Positions 48,265-60,246 of a stretch of 64,000 nucleotides of DNA are shown piece by piece. Under the pieces are notes generated by a model. That model searched no databases. It was not told where the DNA came from and worked only from the letters and a program-made list of their open reading frames with translations. Each line of letters begins with the position of its first letter. The stretch's first letter is position 1. Origin of the DNA: Zygnema cylindricum. Its lineage: Eukaryota > Streptophyta > Zygnematophyceae > Zygnematales > Zygnemataceae. The stretch covers positions 139,550 to 203,549 of the forward strand of contig JBBHKE010000943.1 of the NCBI GenBank assembly GCA_037447655.1. Direction: 5' to 3'. Made by a program: the position numbers and the translations under genes.

Positions 48265-50152
48265 ATTTCCAGCCAAAATTTATGTCCTGTTTGGTAATCA
48301 AAGAGTCCATCAACGTCTTCGATCGAAATTTCCCCCACTTCCTTTCCCTGTTATGCGATGGGCTCGGTTTTGTTATTTGAGTTGTAGTGTCAATTAGTGA
48401 CATCTGTCGTTCTCTGTCCTGTCCACTATCTTTTTCTTTAGCCAATTTCTTGACGGAAGGGAACATGCACAAAATTAACGAACTATGTTTTTCCTTCCTC
48501 TTTTCTGTTGAACGAAGTCCTACCATCAATTTTCTTTTTTCTCGGTTTTGTTCATTTTCCAGCTCTTGCTGCAATAATTGCATTGGTGATCTTTTTCCGT
48601 GGGAAGAGAGAGAGAGTTTCGGTTGAGATGGGTTGTCGGTATCTACTGGTCTCTATTTCAATTTTAGCACCAAGACTGGCAATGAATCCTAGAGGTTTTG
48701 TCAGTCCATAGATATAGTTGAATTTGGCAATTCAATCAGTTTTTCAAGGTACAATGGTACTGAAAGTAGAGCTTTATTAAGAACGCGTGATGGTAAAGTA
48801 TCTTAGTACATGGGAACAAAAAAAAATGAAAAGCCGAAAACGGAACTAAAAAAATGAGTGTTGTTGGAAAAGGTCTCTGACGTAGAGCTTCTATATATAA
48901 AACTGGGAACCTTTATGAATTTTCCTTTTTGAATAAAGTGCTTCAAGGTTTCACGTTTTTACCTCGTGTTGTTAAGACTGGACATCTGTAACTTTGAGGT
49001 CATTTCTATTGAGGATTTAATGTTATTGTCAACAATGTTTGTGTGCGACATGTATTTTCTGAAATGTATTTTTTTTTGGCGGTATTGTTCAAAAGATTTT
49101 GTCTTTGGAGTATTACAAGCGGTTCGGGTTCCGTTTGGTTCAATTCCTGGTTCTCTGTGTCTTAAATATTTGTTTGCTGTTTATCATCATCACAATCTAT
49201 GATTTTTATAGACTGGAGACCTGAGACATTTATGCTTGTACCTACTCACGTGGTGTGCGTATTTTTCTTACTTTGCTAAGGAAAAATTGTCATGTTATTA
49301 CGGAAATCAGAATATGTCTATATTGTGCACATGTTTGGTTGCGACGCATGGCAGTGACAATTACGTCTCAAATGGCCTTGTTGTGACCATAGTTCAAATA
49401 TGTGAAATCAATTGGAAACACTAAATGTTGCTACCTTTTGCTACATTCGTCTTACACAAGGTTTTTCTGTAAATGATATGCATACTGTATCCCGTAGGGA
49501 AAATAGCGTTTGCAAGTCGTTTTTGCACTATTGAACTATGGTTGTGATAGATGAAAGTTTAAATCGTTAGTACGTTTTCCTGCGTGATTTGGATAGTCAA
49601 CAGGTAACTGATATCGGTAATTACAATAGCTAACAAGTTTTCATGCCCCGTTCAAAAAGAAAGTAGACGTCTCATTTGATGTGTATGGTGCATCGTCTCC
49701 AAGTATTTGAAGCCGACAATTTTTGCGTCAATGTTCTTATTTCAATTATCCAGACAGAGAGAGCGTATGTGGTAGACTAGTCCTTCACAAACATTATTTA
49801 GAGGTGCTCCCGCGATGAGCGTTCTGATATACTATTTCCTGTAGCTGTACTGGGCTAGCTGTACTGCCCATATTGATCGTTTTGTTAGACAGTAGAATAG
49901 TGATGGCAAAGTGGATAGTAATGGTCAAAGTTCATATGGATACTCGGTTTTCAAACTGCTTCCAACTTGAAATTCTGGTTTACATTTAAACATTTCCGAG
50001 CCACCTAAAACTGAAGTGAAAATGGAACGATAAACAAGGACACCACTATTTCAGATAATAGGATTTATTAAAACGTGCAATCATGAACCATCTGAGTACA
50101 TGGAAACAAAGGAAAGGAAAAGCCAAAGCGAAATAAAAACTCACACAAGTAA
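48265..50152. other. Intergenic region downstream of the ABCF gene
   Basis: No gene seen. Two diverged direct repeats occur about 1.3 kb apart: about 48768-48858 and 50068-50150 share TTTATTAA, AGTACATGG-AACAAA and AAAAGCC words in order. They may be remnants of a duplicated segment or of an old element. The first likely overlaps the 3' end of the ABCF transcript. Confidence 0.4.
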
Positions 50153-50660
50153 GTGTACGGCCCCATATGGCTAACTACGGGTTTTTTTCTGTCGTTTTCC
50201 TTTAAAACTTAGCGTCGTACTGCCTAAGTTGCGAATGTACGAAGAAATCGCAAATTTGTATAGTACAATTTGCGTCATCGTCGAACTTAGGATCTACGAA
50301 AATTTGTCGTGTTTTTTCGACCCGTTGTCACGTCATCTTCGAACTTATCATAAACCACGTCGGCAATGTGTTTTAAACAAAGTAGAACTGTTTACACAAA
50401 TAGGAAAACATATTCACACGTGTGAAAAGTTTTCAAAAGTTTTTGACGATTGAAAAAAGTACAGGGTTGTTCGTTTTTGTCCTCACGCACCTTGTACGGT
50501 TTTATTTTGGAGGGGTCTTCATGGCGCAGTGCCATTTTACGTAAAGGTGAAAAAATTGCGAAGTCATGGCGGCCGGACGGAAGTGGTTTAAGCAAAGGCA
50601 TGTTGTACAGCCACGGCTGCAAGGCTGTACGTCTACAATGTCACGCAATGACATGCGACA
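50153..50660 (+). mobile_element. Right-truncated copy of the 59.5-kb MITE family
   Basis: Colinear with 59461-60031: GTCGTTTTCCT, AAACTTAGCGTCGTACTGC, TAGTACAATTTGCGTCATC, CGAACTTAGGAT, GGGGTCT and TACGTCTACAATGTCACG occur in the same order. A degenerate left end (GTGTACGGCCCCAT) follows a TAA. Similarity stops at about 50660, so the right ~210 bp and the right terminus are missing. A copia fragment begins some 40 bp beyond. Confidence 0.7.
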
Positions 50661-50699
50661 TACCAAATCGATTCAAAATTACGATGTGTTCAAATAGCC

Positions 50700-51690
50700 T
50701 CTGCCCAAAATTTGAAATCTATGTTCATATCAACCATCATTGTTCTTGCACTCTTTGATATGGTCCTATTCATCCTCTCTGCAACACCATTTTACTCTAG
50801 AGAATAAAGAACAGTTAGTTGACGTGAGATTCCATTCAATTTTAAGAATGTTGCAAACTCATTAGAAACATGCTCTCCTCTTTCTCTCATGGAAATTTTC
50901 AACCCCAAGCCTTATACTCCTTAATTTTTGCAAAGACTTCATCCTTAATTTTCAAGCAAAAAACTGTAGTAAACCTACTATAGTCATTTGTAAAAGTAAC
51001 CATAAACCTAACACCTCCCACAGATGGGTACCTAGATGCCCCTAATACATCTGAATAGATTAATTCTAGCACCCTGCTACTTATATGATTAGTTTGCGAA
51101 GGGAAAGGCAACTTAAGATTTTTTCCCATTGCACAACCATCAAGAACATTTGATGTTGGTTTCTGACTAATTGTTATACTTTCCACCGTTTTTTGGTTAA
51201 CCATCTTTTCTAATCTGTCATAATTCACATGCCCTAAACGTTTATGCCATACATCACAATCATTAATTACACTTGAGTACATAACATCACTTTCATTTTC
51301 ATTCGCAAGACTCAGCCGGTACAAATTGTTTCCTCCAGCAAATCCTTTTGCAAATTTTTTTCCATTCTTACTCACTGTTTTCCTCCCGTTCTCCGATATA
51401 GTATTAAAGCCTTTATTTTCTACCACTAACGTAGAGAATAAATTCCTTTTAAAAGCTGGTACATGCAACACATCTTCTAGGACCCTTTTCACAATTTTTC
51501 CTTCTACGTTCAGCATAAGTGACACCCTCCCCTTTGCTTTAGACTCAACCAAAGTATCATCACTGAAATAAATTTTGATGGGAGAAGTAGATTGAATACT
51601 TTCAAGCAGGTGGAGACTGCGGCACATATGTGCAGATGCACCAGAGTCCATTATCCATTTGTCCTCCTCCAAGCCTTCCGTTGCTTATGC
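50700..51690 (-). pseudogene. Fragment of a Ty1/copia retrotransposon pol (protease end, pre-integrase, integrase)
   Basis: On the minus strand, the aspartic protease motif WIMDSGASAH is followed by a GAG pre-integrase region (VWHKRLGHVNYDRLEKMV, then CAMGKNLKLPF) and integrase core pieces (VTFTNDYSRFTTVF). After a frameshift or stop near 50900 the frame resumes as SNEFATFLKLNGI, then NGVAERMNRTISKSART. At least one in-frame stop precedes NGVAER, and the first Cys of the usual C-x2-C pair in the pre-integrase region appears to be lost. No gag, reverse transcriptase, RNase H or LTRs were found nearby. It is a dead remnant. Confidence 0.85.
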
Positions 51691-52671
51691 CATCACATAT
51701 CATCTTCATTTGATACTGCCCTTTAAAATCGAACCGTTCAGTCCCAAGTTGTCACGTTGCAGCGCATCAGATTGACTGTTGTCACATTTTATTCAATTGA
51801 TCGCGGCACTACAACAATTGTCTAAACGAGAACAGGCACTACAAGTTGTCCAAATCTTAGTGAACTTACACGGGTACAGAAACACCATACTGCCGGATCG
51901 ACGGAGTATGGTACGTCCGGATGAAATGACGGCAACCTCTTAGGGCCGTTGGCAAACTTCGGTGCATCTCCACTGTTGGCACAATCTCTTCTGTGGCCAA
52001 TTATTGGCAATGCGATTTTGCTCTCATTCAAAATAGTTTAGCATGGTATGACATTGTTGGCTCCAAGACCTAATTCATTTGGTATCACTAGCGGGGGTCA
52101 TCACGGTTTTAGTTCAATTTTGGTGCAAATGGATGATTGAGTGGAGTGGGCTTACCATTTTCGCGTAGGTTGTGCCGAACCTGCTCGGTTGTTTAACATC
52201 TTATGGTTATTGTTTTTTGGGTGTTATTGCTTACACGCACCTATGAGACCTTCCCATTTGGTGTTGTTTATTGCGAAAAGCTCGAAAGCTCGGATGTATG
52301 TGGTTATTTTAACATTTGAGATATAGATTTTATAAGCGGGTGCTCATAAAATATTGTAGGAAATGAAATTCAAAGGGACTAGATATCGACTTCGTGAAGC
52401 GAATTCGTTAGAGGGCTCAACAATTTTTTACCATATCTTCTATTTTGCCAATGGGAGTACAAAAGGTGACTCATGTCTTGTCTGACTGTTGGGCAAATTC
52501 TTAAATGGGATCTCATGCTCGAAAATTTTGACTTGCCATTCCACTTGTTGTCAACGTCCACGTCCATCTCTAGCATATTGTTAGCCTGCACCAACAATGA
52601 CACAACCCTAGTTTGTAATGATTTGGCATAACCCTGGCCTGTATTAGTGCATTTTATAAGGCTATAAGGGG

Positions 52672-52751
52672 GCAGTCAAACAACAAAAAATAAAGGTTGC
52701 GGCAAGGAAGTGCAGTCAAACAACAAAAAATAAAGGTTGCGGCAAGGAAGT
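52672..52751 (+). repeat. 40-bp perfect tandem duplication
   Basis: The unit beginning GCAGTCAAACAACAAAAAAT is present twice with no spacer (52672-52711, 52712-52751). The copies are identical, so the duplication is recent or an assembly feature. Confidence 0.85.
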
Positions 52752-52913
52752 GGCATGCTGACTAAAGTTGTACCCCGTACTTATCTAAAGCACTCATCTA
52801 TCCTACTATCCCTCAACTTCCTTAACGTACTTTCTCGAGGCCTTCTTCACTTTTCCCAATACCGTAAGACAGGGGGTGAACTATACTGTTGGAGCCCTGA
52901 TTAAACAAGCACT

Positions 52914-53007
52914 TATCTAACAAACTTGGTAACTTCATAGGAAAATGAGATCGGTGATCTTATCTAACAAACTTGGAAACTTCATAGGAAAATGAGATCG
53001 GTGATCT
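52914..53007 (+). repeat. 47-bp tandem duplication
   Basis: The unit beginning TATCTAACAAACTTGG occurs at 52914 and 52961. The two copies differ at one position by my reading. It lies only 160 bp from the 40-bp duplication. Confidence 0.85.
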
Positions 53008-55774
53008 GTTGGGCTGCTTGTGGAAGAACAAACTTGTAACAAAATTCGATAGATGTAGGATGGAGACCAAAAATGAAGGGGATATAATAGTTTGCTTCAC
53101 CCTCTTACAAAAGATTTGGTGATGAAGATGGCGGGTTGTCACGCAAAGATTACCAAGTCTTAAACTTAGCCATGTTTTCACATAAGTATTTGTTGATGGA
53201 AGATGAAATGGTTGACTCTTTCGCGATAAGCTTTAATGTTTTCAACATTGGACAATAAGGAAAGGTTTTCACCGAATTTATTAGGATCCCACTTATAGGG
53301 CAATAACAACATCTCGAGTGGCAACCTTTTGTACGAGTGGTCATATATGCCGATTTGTCTAAAGTATGCGCCTCCTAAATTCCAACTAGGGGTGGATAAG
53401 GCATTTTGAAGAGTGCATTGGGCAAGTTGTTACCTTGAGGATATCATGATAATGTTGGTGACATTCGCTAAACATGTGGTACAGATTCATTGGTAGTGTT
53501 GTGTATCGGTAACCATTTGCCGATAATTGATATGCCCGTTTTTTTGGCTAACAACTAATCTATATATTGGCACGATGTATTGGTATCTACCGATTTCGAT
53601 AATCGGCGATAACTTCGTACTCTGGTACTGAATGGATTGTGAAAAAAAACAAAAACCACCCTCCTCCGCAGTCGCGACATCTCTGTACTCATTTTGTACA
53701 TTTTGTTCGTATCATAAAGGTTGTTCCATTTGTACAGGTAAATCGGTACATGACAATCAATCTCGGTTTTATAGCGATAAGTTTTTACGTGATACAAATC
53801 ATTAATATTAACATGGTGTTTGAAACAATGTTTCAATATTCCACATGGTGGGGTCGAAATCTCATCTTCATAATATTTATTTGGGGTAAACATAGTTATT
53901 TGTTTGAGGCATAAGGTAACTCGAGGATAGTGGAACCCCACATTGTTAAGGTGCTTGTGTTGGGTGCTCTCTGAAATTTGGTAATTTACACAAACGGTTC
54001 ATTATTGGATTCGACAACATGGCCAAACTATTGAGACAACTTTTATTGGATGGGTTTGGCGGAGGTGCACCAGAATATTTCAAGTCGTTCACCTGACATT
54101 CATGGCCAAACCAAGATTTAGGTTATGGGACTATGTCAAAAAAATGGTTCCTTAAGTGAGTCGTCGTAACAACAAGGTCAATTCCTTGCACAACAACTAT
54201 TATAGATAACTCGTGCTGGTAGTTTGGGTCATCACACATTTCAAGGTTTACTTGAACAGGGTTAGACTACCTTTGACCACAAATCATAGGACTTTGACAT
54301 AATCACAGGGAATAGCAAGCATACCAAGAAATTGGCTTGGCCGGCTTTGATTTTGCAAAAACACGAGTTTAACATTATTGAACGGGAGAGCAAGATTCAT
54401 GGCAAGGTTTAAGCAAGGATTTTAATCCCTCTATGATGTCGTTGAGGCTTCGTTTCACAAATACCTAGTCAATCGAGTGAGATTAATTAGACTCGTCGCG
54501 AGTATCTGTACGATTTAGAAACCTTCAACATAATTATTAATCTTTAACACACAAATGGCAAAGTACGGATGGAGAGGGGCCTGGACGAGGGATATTTGGA
54601 AAATGCGAAGTGTTACAATCCTTAACCACACGAAAATTGATTGAAAGCGTGATAGTCAATGTTAGTGTCAAGCTGTATCAACAGATAAACACCCATACAG
54701 GACTAAATATCATTGGAAATTTGCCCGATCGGGGTTTTGAAAATTTTGCAAGCCGCAAGACATTGATACTTTGTTGGTCAATGTTTACGACGAGAATGGC
54801 TATACCCGGTAGCGAAAGGTTTATTCATTAAAGGCGACTACTCAGTGGTGGTATGGAAAAAGGATTTAAGGAAAATCGATAATTGAGACTCCCTCGATTT
54901 GGGACAAAGTAAAGACGTCTTTTTATCAAAATGAGATATCAATTTCTATTTTTTTCCCATCAAGGTGATGTTCTACATATGCTCATTTTATCTGCTTGAA
55001 CCTCGCTCTATGCGTCCGATTACGTTTGCGCATTTTCATAAGTGGATTGAGGTCGTGGTTTTTATCGAAAAGAGTTTCGGAGAGTGGTGGAAGCTTTCGT
55101 TGAAAGCGTGTTTGATCAATTTTAAAATTATATAATTGGTTATGTCCCAGATTTTTTTGTGCACGTTTTGGAGAAAAAGCTTCGTGTAATGAGGGTATCT
55201 CACCAAGAGCAATGGACCAAAGCCTAACCTCGAGACACATTTTGATAAATTTCTTCAAACGTTAGTTATCCTTTAATCGTGCGACAAATTCCATTCAAGC
55301 CTGTTTATATAATATCTGATAGGTTTGTGTGCGACATTTTGATCCTATAATCATACTTTATTTTTGAAAGGCCTGTGGGATCAACACTGACCTTGCTCTC
55401 CTAAGAATGATAATTTTCCTCCGTCTTATGTCTATGACTTATTTTTTAATAACTCGTCAACAGTTGGAACTCAAATAGAATCAATAATTTAAGTTTCGTT
55501 TTATACGTTATATTAAGACAGTTTACTCTAATATGGAATGTTTATAAAGAGTGTAGTGTACGATATGTGTTATTTTTGTATTAAATTGCCTGCTATTTCG
55601 TAGAAACGTACAGAAAAAGTGTTAGATAACATGGTCGACACGCGAAAGTGAGTATCTCGACACGAGCCAACACACTTAGGTTTGATTCGTAGTTTTAAAG
55701 ACGGAGGAAAAAAGAGTGAACTTGTTCACCCATGTTTATACATCGACTATGTGAAAATAGACTATATCTGGTAG

Positions 55775-56888
55775 AATATGGGGATTTGTATCCAAATTGG
55801 TCTTAGATTTATAAACTCGTGCTAATTTTTGTTGGCGCTAGGGCTAAAATCCAAAATAGAGGTAATTACACTGTTTTATTATTTTCTCTTATAATGTATC
55901 TACGCTATTAGCGATTCACGGTTAGACTCACTTTTTCGCATAGTTGTTCACGACGATTAGAGCGAACGCACCAATCGCGACGAATTATACGTAACGAACG
56001 CATTGAACCTTTTGAAAAAATCGTTTAAAATCGTTAGTGAATTTACTTCCGTTCTATTCCTTACATGAAAAGAAAAACATACATATAGCGCAGTTTGCAA
56101 GTTTTTCCCGTTAAATGAGCGCTAAAATATTAAAAATATTTAAATACATATCCCACTCCATCTTTGTGTTGAAAACCCTTCATCAAATGGTAGTGGAGTC
56201 GTCAACATTATGCTACGCCACACATGTGGCTTACCCGGGTTCGAACATTCGCAAAGGTAAACTTTTATCAAATTCCGTCTGTTTGAGCTTAGGGAGGCGG
56301 CTTCCTCGCGGTTTCGTTTTCAGTATTCCATGGCGGCATCTTTCATAAAGATTTGAAGAAGACGCGCGTACAAATTTCAAACTTACCGCGCGAAATTAGT
56401 GTGACGTTCAACGTCTCTTTTCAAAAATGACTGTAGATTTTCAATGAAATAACGTACAAGTTCCGTGATATTTCTGTTCAGTTCACTGAACAGAAAGTAC
56501 TAATAACTACGACGTATCTTTTCCTGGAATTCGGTACATATCCGTAAAAAAATGCACAGTTACCGTACTTTGTTCACAGGTTTCCGTAAATTTACAGTTT
56601 CAGTTTACAGTAGACGTTTTTTTACGATTTTTTCAAAAGTCACGAATTATACGTTTCAATCGGAAAAATTGAAAAAATCGCGCGACTTGAACAACTATGT
56701 TTTTCCGTTTATAGAAACTCCCCAATATGGGGATGTGTATCCAAATTAGTGTTAGATTTATAAATTAGCGTTAATTTTTTGTTGGTGTTAGGGTAGAACG
56801 TAAAATAGAATGGATTACACTATTTTACTCTTTACTCTGATAATGTATCAACATTATTAGCGATTCGCGCTGTGACTCACTTTTTCGC
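55775..56888. mobile_element. TRIM-like element: 165-bp direct repeats around a ~780-bp core
   Basis: 55775-55939 and 56724-56888 are diverged direct repeats, equal in length and colinear (AATATGGGGA, GTATCCAAATT, TTAGATTTATAAA, ATTATTAGCGATTC and ACTCACTTTTTCGC landmarks). The ~784-bp interior has no supportable coding frame. Direct terminal repeats of this size around a short non-coding core fit a terminal-repeat retrotransposon in miniature. TG/CA LTR ends, a primer-binding site and a target duplication were not identified, so a simple segmental duplication is an alternative. Confidence 0.45.
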
Positions 56889-57412
56889 TAAAACGCGCCC
56901 TCATTATAGATTGTCATCAGTTCATCGTATTTTGATCTTAGAATAGCGCGCTAGCAGATCGTACGGTATCATGTACGGTCTTTTGGACAGACACCAAAGC
57001 GTAGAAAACTATGAAGTTTCCTTGGACAGCAGGCAAGGACCGGGGGATTAGGATGCTCCGATTCGGGATTATGCTGGATTTTATGTCCACACTGTTCCAT
57101 GTCACATGCTATCGCAGACGTGGGATGCTTTCAATGGCTGTCCGTTATGAAACTTATCTCTACTCGGCGTGGAGCGTTTGTCTTCGGCCAGCACGTGGCG
57201 ACTGTCCACCGTGATGACGGTTGTCATCGACGGCTCGATGGGGCGATCGCCTCACGGATGCTAAAAAAGCCTTAGTTAAAAAGTAGGTGAAAGTACGCCC
57301 ATACAATATGCCTATTGTACGAAAAAAATACAATATGCCCTTAAGACCCATATTGTAATGGTCGCAAAATGAAACATAATACTAACAGGGTTTAGTTGCA
57401 CATAGAGAATTA

Positions 57413-58077
57413 GGGCATGGTTACATCAGGAGGTCTCTGTAATAGTACGGACATCAAAAATTCTGTATTACAGAGGCCTCGGTTACATCCCGTATCGTTT
57501 GTAAATAAGAATTTACATACGTGTTGGTTTTTTAGTGGTTCCACGTAAGTCGACGATCAAATCTCTAAAATCGCAAAGATTTGAAAACCGACCATTTTCG
57601 TATGCAAATCCGTACTTGCGTACTTCGCACGTGTAATTCGCAAGTGTACAGCGTCAATGTACCTCAGAGATCTCCTTCACTCTGCTGACTTTCAGGAAAA
57701 AAACGTATTTCTTTTCGGCAAAGATTTTACGGTCACCTTGTCAGAAGGCACGTGACTTTGGGGGCGTGTGAAAATTTTCTTTTTTCATCGACGCACGTGT
57801 CTATCGTCCAAGTGTAACGAATTGACTGGTTCTGTATTGGTGAACCCACCTCCGCGAGGTGGGTTCACCATTACAGAGGCGTATGGAGCAACTGCTTTGC
57901 AGATGAAGACCAAAATTAAATCGGACGGTCGACGTCTTCTCCTGGATAATTGGAGAATCGTAATCTTATTTTCTGCAATGCTGTTTTCAAGAAACTCACG
58001 AAAATATAGTACGGCATGGTACGGGCAGGTACAAAATTCTGTATTAAACCTACTTTTCGTCTGATTTAACCATAGCC
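57413..58077. mobile_element. PIF/Harbinger-like MITE with central hairpin
   Basis: The left end is GGGCATGGTTACATCAG; the right end read inward is GGCTATGGTTAAATCAG (14 of 17 matching). TTA at 57410-57412 and 58078-58080 flanks it. A perfect 15-bp-arm hairpin with a 3-nt loop lies at 57838-57870 (arm TGGTGAACCCACCTC). A second inverted pair, CTCTGTAATA/TATTACAGAG, lies near the left end. 665 bp, no coding frame. Confidence 0.78.
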
Positions 58078-58094
58078 TTAAACGTCATGTCTAA

Positions 58095-58875
58095 GGGTGC
58101 GTCTCTAGTATTTCAAACTTAAAGATTTTTTTTTTGTTTTTTAGCGCAGATCCGGCGGACCCGGATTCCGGGTGTCCCTATGTGTACCAAACGAAATTGT
58201 CACTTAACGGCGTGACGATTGTATACGTCGTCAAAGCCCGTGACGGCTGTCAACGTCTACAATCTATGATGACGCACGTTATTTTTCGTAACTGCTTGTG
58301 ACGTCGCATGACTTTTCGTGACATTGTAGACCTACCGCCCTCCAGCCTGTGTTGTTTCATGGTTGAAGAAGATGGTTTTTGCCTTTGCGTCTATTGTCGG
58401 CTCGACGTGAAATGGCATAGGAACCTTAGAGACCCCTGCAAAAAAAAAATCCGTACCGGATGGAAACTGACAAAACAAAACAAACTGTGTACTTCTCTTT
58501 GTCGTATTAGACAAAAACGGACAAAACATAGCGAATCGTGTACACTTCCACGTCGCTTGAATTCGTTTGAAGTTTTTGAACAAAACATTACACGTGCGAA
58601 TACGTGTTCCTATTTGTTTATAGAAAATACCTAATTTTAAAACACATCGGCCCTGTATTTTAAAGATAAGGTTGAAGATGACGTTTTTTGTCGTCGAAGT
58701 GGGTCGAAAAACACAAGACGACAACATGTAGTACATTTTAAATTCGATGATGACGCAAAATGTACTTCTCTTTTTTTCTATTTTATTGTACGAATGAAAC
58801 TTACGCGGTACGGCTCTAAGTTTTACAGGAAAACGACAGAAAAAAACCCTTACTTAAGCACATAGAGACGCACCC
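58095..58875 (-). mobile_element. PIF/Harbinger-like MITE, left member of an inverted pair
   Basis: 781 bp with ends GGGTGCGTCTC and its complement, flanked by TAA at 58092-58094 and 58876-58878. It is the inverted relative of 59461-60243: landmarks GCGCAGATCCGGCGGACCCG, TGTCCCTATGTGT, GGTTGAAGATGACGTTTTTT and CAGGAAAACGACAGAAAAAA occur in reverse order there. It carries GTGACG and GTCTACAA words at one side and a GAGACCCCTGCAAAAA module. No transposase is seen. Confidence 0.85.
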
Positions 58876-59460
58876 TAAATTTTGAAAAACCATTCGGACA
58901 AATTTTTATTTTTCCGTGAGTTTTGAGGTTTTTTTTGTTTAAACCGTCAGATTTCGACGATCGGACGGTCGCTGATCAAAGTAGCGATCTAAGAAGATCA
59001 CATGAAAAGCCCGTAACACAACTTACGATACGACTTACGTCCGCTTTTTTTTTTTTTCAGGGTTTTTTTTTCCGCGGAATGTCATCTTACGCCGTGTCAG
59101 TTCGCTAAAAACTGTCGTCCGGCGGCGTGCGCTGTACTATGATGATACGTCAGGTTCGTACGTTTGTATAAGAGTGTGCACAACGCACACACATACAGTA
59201 TGCATACTCAACGCGAGTTTTGTGCCAAGTTTTGTGCGCCTACCAAAGGCCTACCCTAAAAACGCCTACTTTTGAAATATGAAAAAAACGTTACGATGAA
59301 TGCTTTTTCCTGCTGCCCCAATTTTTCGCGGATTTTACTGCACGCTTTTTCTAGCCACGTCGCCCACAGATAGCATTGCATCGGACGCACGTGACCTATG
59401 CCGCGTGACATTGCATTATTCGCAGCAATCGCGATATGACTAGACAATGAATCTGTCTTA

Positions 59461-60243
59461 GGGTGTGTCCCCATGTGCATAAGTAAGGGTTTTTTTTTGT
59501 CGTTTTCCTGTAAAACTTAGCGTCGTACTGCATAAGTTCCAACCGTACGAAGGAATCGCAAAATTGTAGAGTACAATTTGCGTCACCCTCGAACTTAGGA
59601 TGTAAGAAAAATTGTCGTCTTGTGTTTTTCGACCCACTTCTACGACAAAAAACGTCATCTTCAACCTTATCTTTAAAACACATGCGCGATGTATTTTAAA
59701 ACTAGGGATTTTACATAAACAAATAGGAACACATATTCGCACGTGCCGTAATTTTCGAAGTATTTCACACGATTTTCAAAGACAAAGGAAAGTACGGAAG
59801 TCGCTATGTTTTGCCCGTTTGCATTTAATACGACAAAGAAAATTACACAATATGTTTGGTTTTGTCCGTTTTCGTCCAGTACAATTTTTTTTTTTGCAGG
59901 GGTCTCGAAATTCCGATGCCATTTCACGTCGACCGGACAGGAGACGCAAAGGCAAATTGCAACTTCTTCAAACCGTGAAACGGTACAGGGTGGAAGGCGG
60001 TACGTCTACAATGTCACGGTAAGACATGCGACGTCACACAGGCAGTTCCAAATAATAACGCCTGACAACACAGATTGTAGACGTTAACAACCGTCACAGG
60101 TATTGTCGACGTATACAATCGTCACAAGCGTAAGTTACGATTTCGTCCTTACACACATAGGGACACTTGAAATCCGGGTCCGCCGGATCTGCGCTAAAAA
60201 ACAAAGTAAGTTCGCTAAGTTTCAAGTACATGGGGACAAACCC
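59461..60243 (+). mobile_element. PIF/Harbinger-like MITE, right member of an inverted pair
   Basis: 783 bp with ends GGGTGTGTCCCCATGT and, read inward from the right, GGGTTTGTCCCCATGT (15 of 16 matching). TTA at 59458-59460 and 60244-60246 flanks it. Same internal order as the fragment at 50153 and inverse to 58095-58875. It contains TGCAGGGGTCTCGAAA and a right-side cluster of GTCTACAATGTCACG, GTAGACGTTAACA and GTCGACGTATACAATCG words. Only short, non-conserved frames. Confidence 0.87.
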
Positions 60244-60246
60244 TTA

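Larger units (their letters stand above)
51691..55774. other. Gene-free repeat-derived DNA
   Basis: About 4 kb with many short open frames but none with recognisable protein similarity or splice-consistent structure. It has two small tandem duplications (annotated separately). The composition and dense stop codons look like degraded transposon sequence. Confidence 0.45.
57281..59030 (-). repeat. Parent dispersed repeat, copy interrupted by two MITEs
   Basis: Inverted copy of the repeat at 17-268. The block at 58943-59030 matches 17-104 and that at 57281-57359 matches 186-268. Between them lie the two elements 57413-58077 and 58095-58875 with their target duplications. Removing these leaves about 130 bp, close to the 81 bp in the uninterrupted copy. 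Confidence 0.7.
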
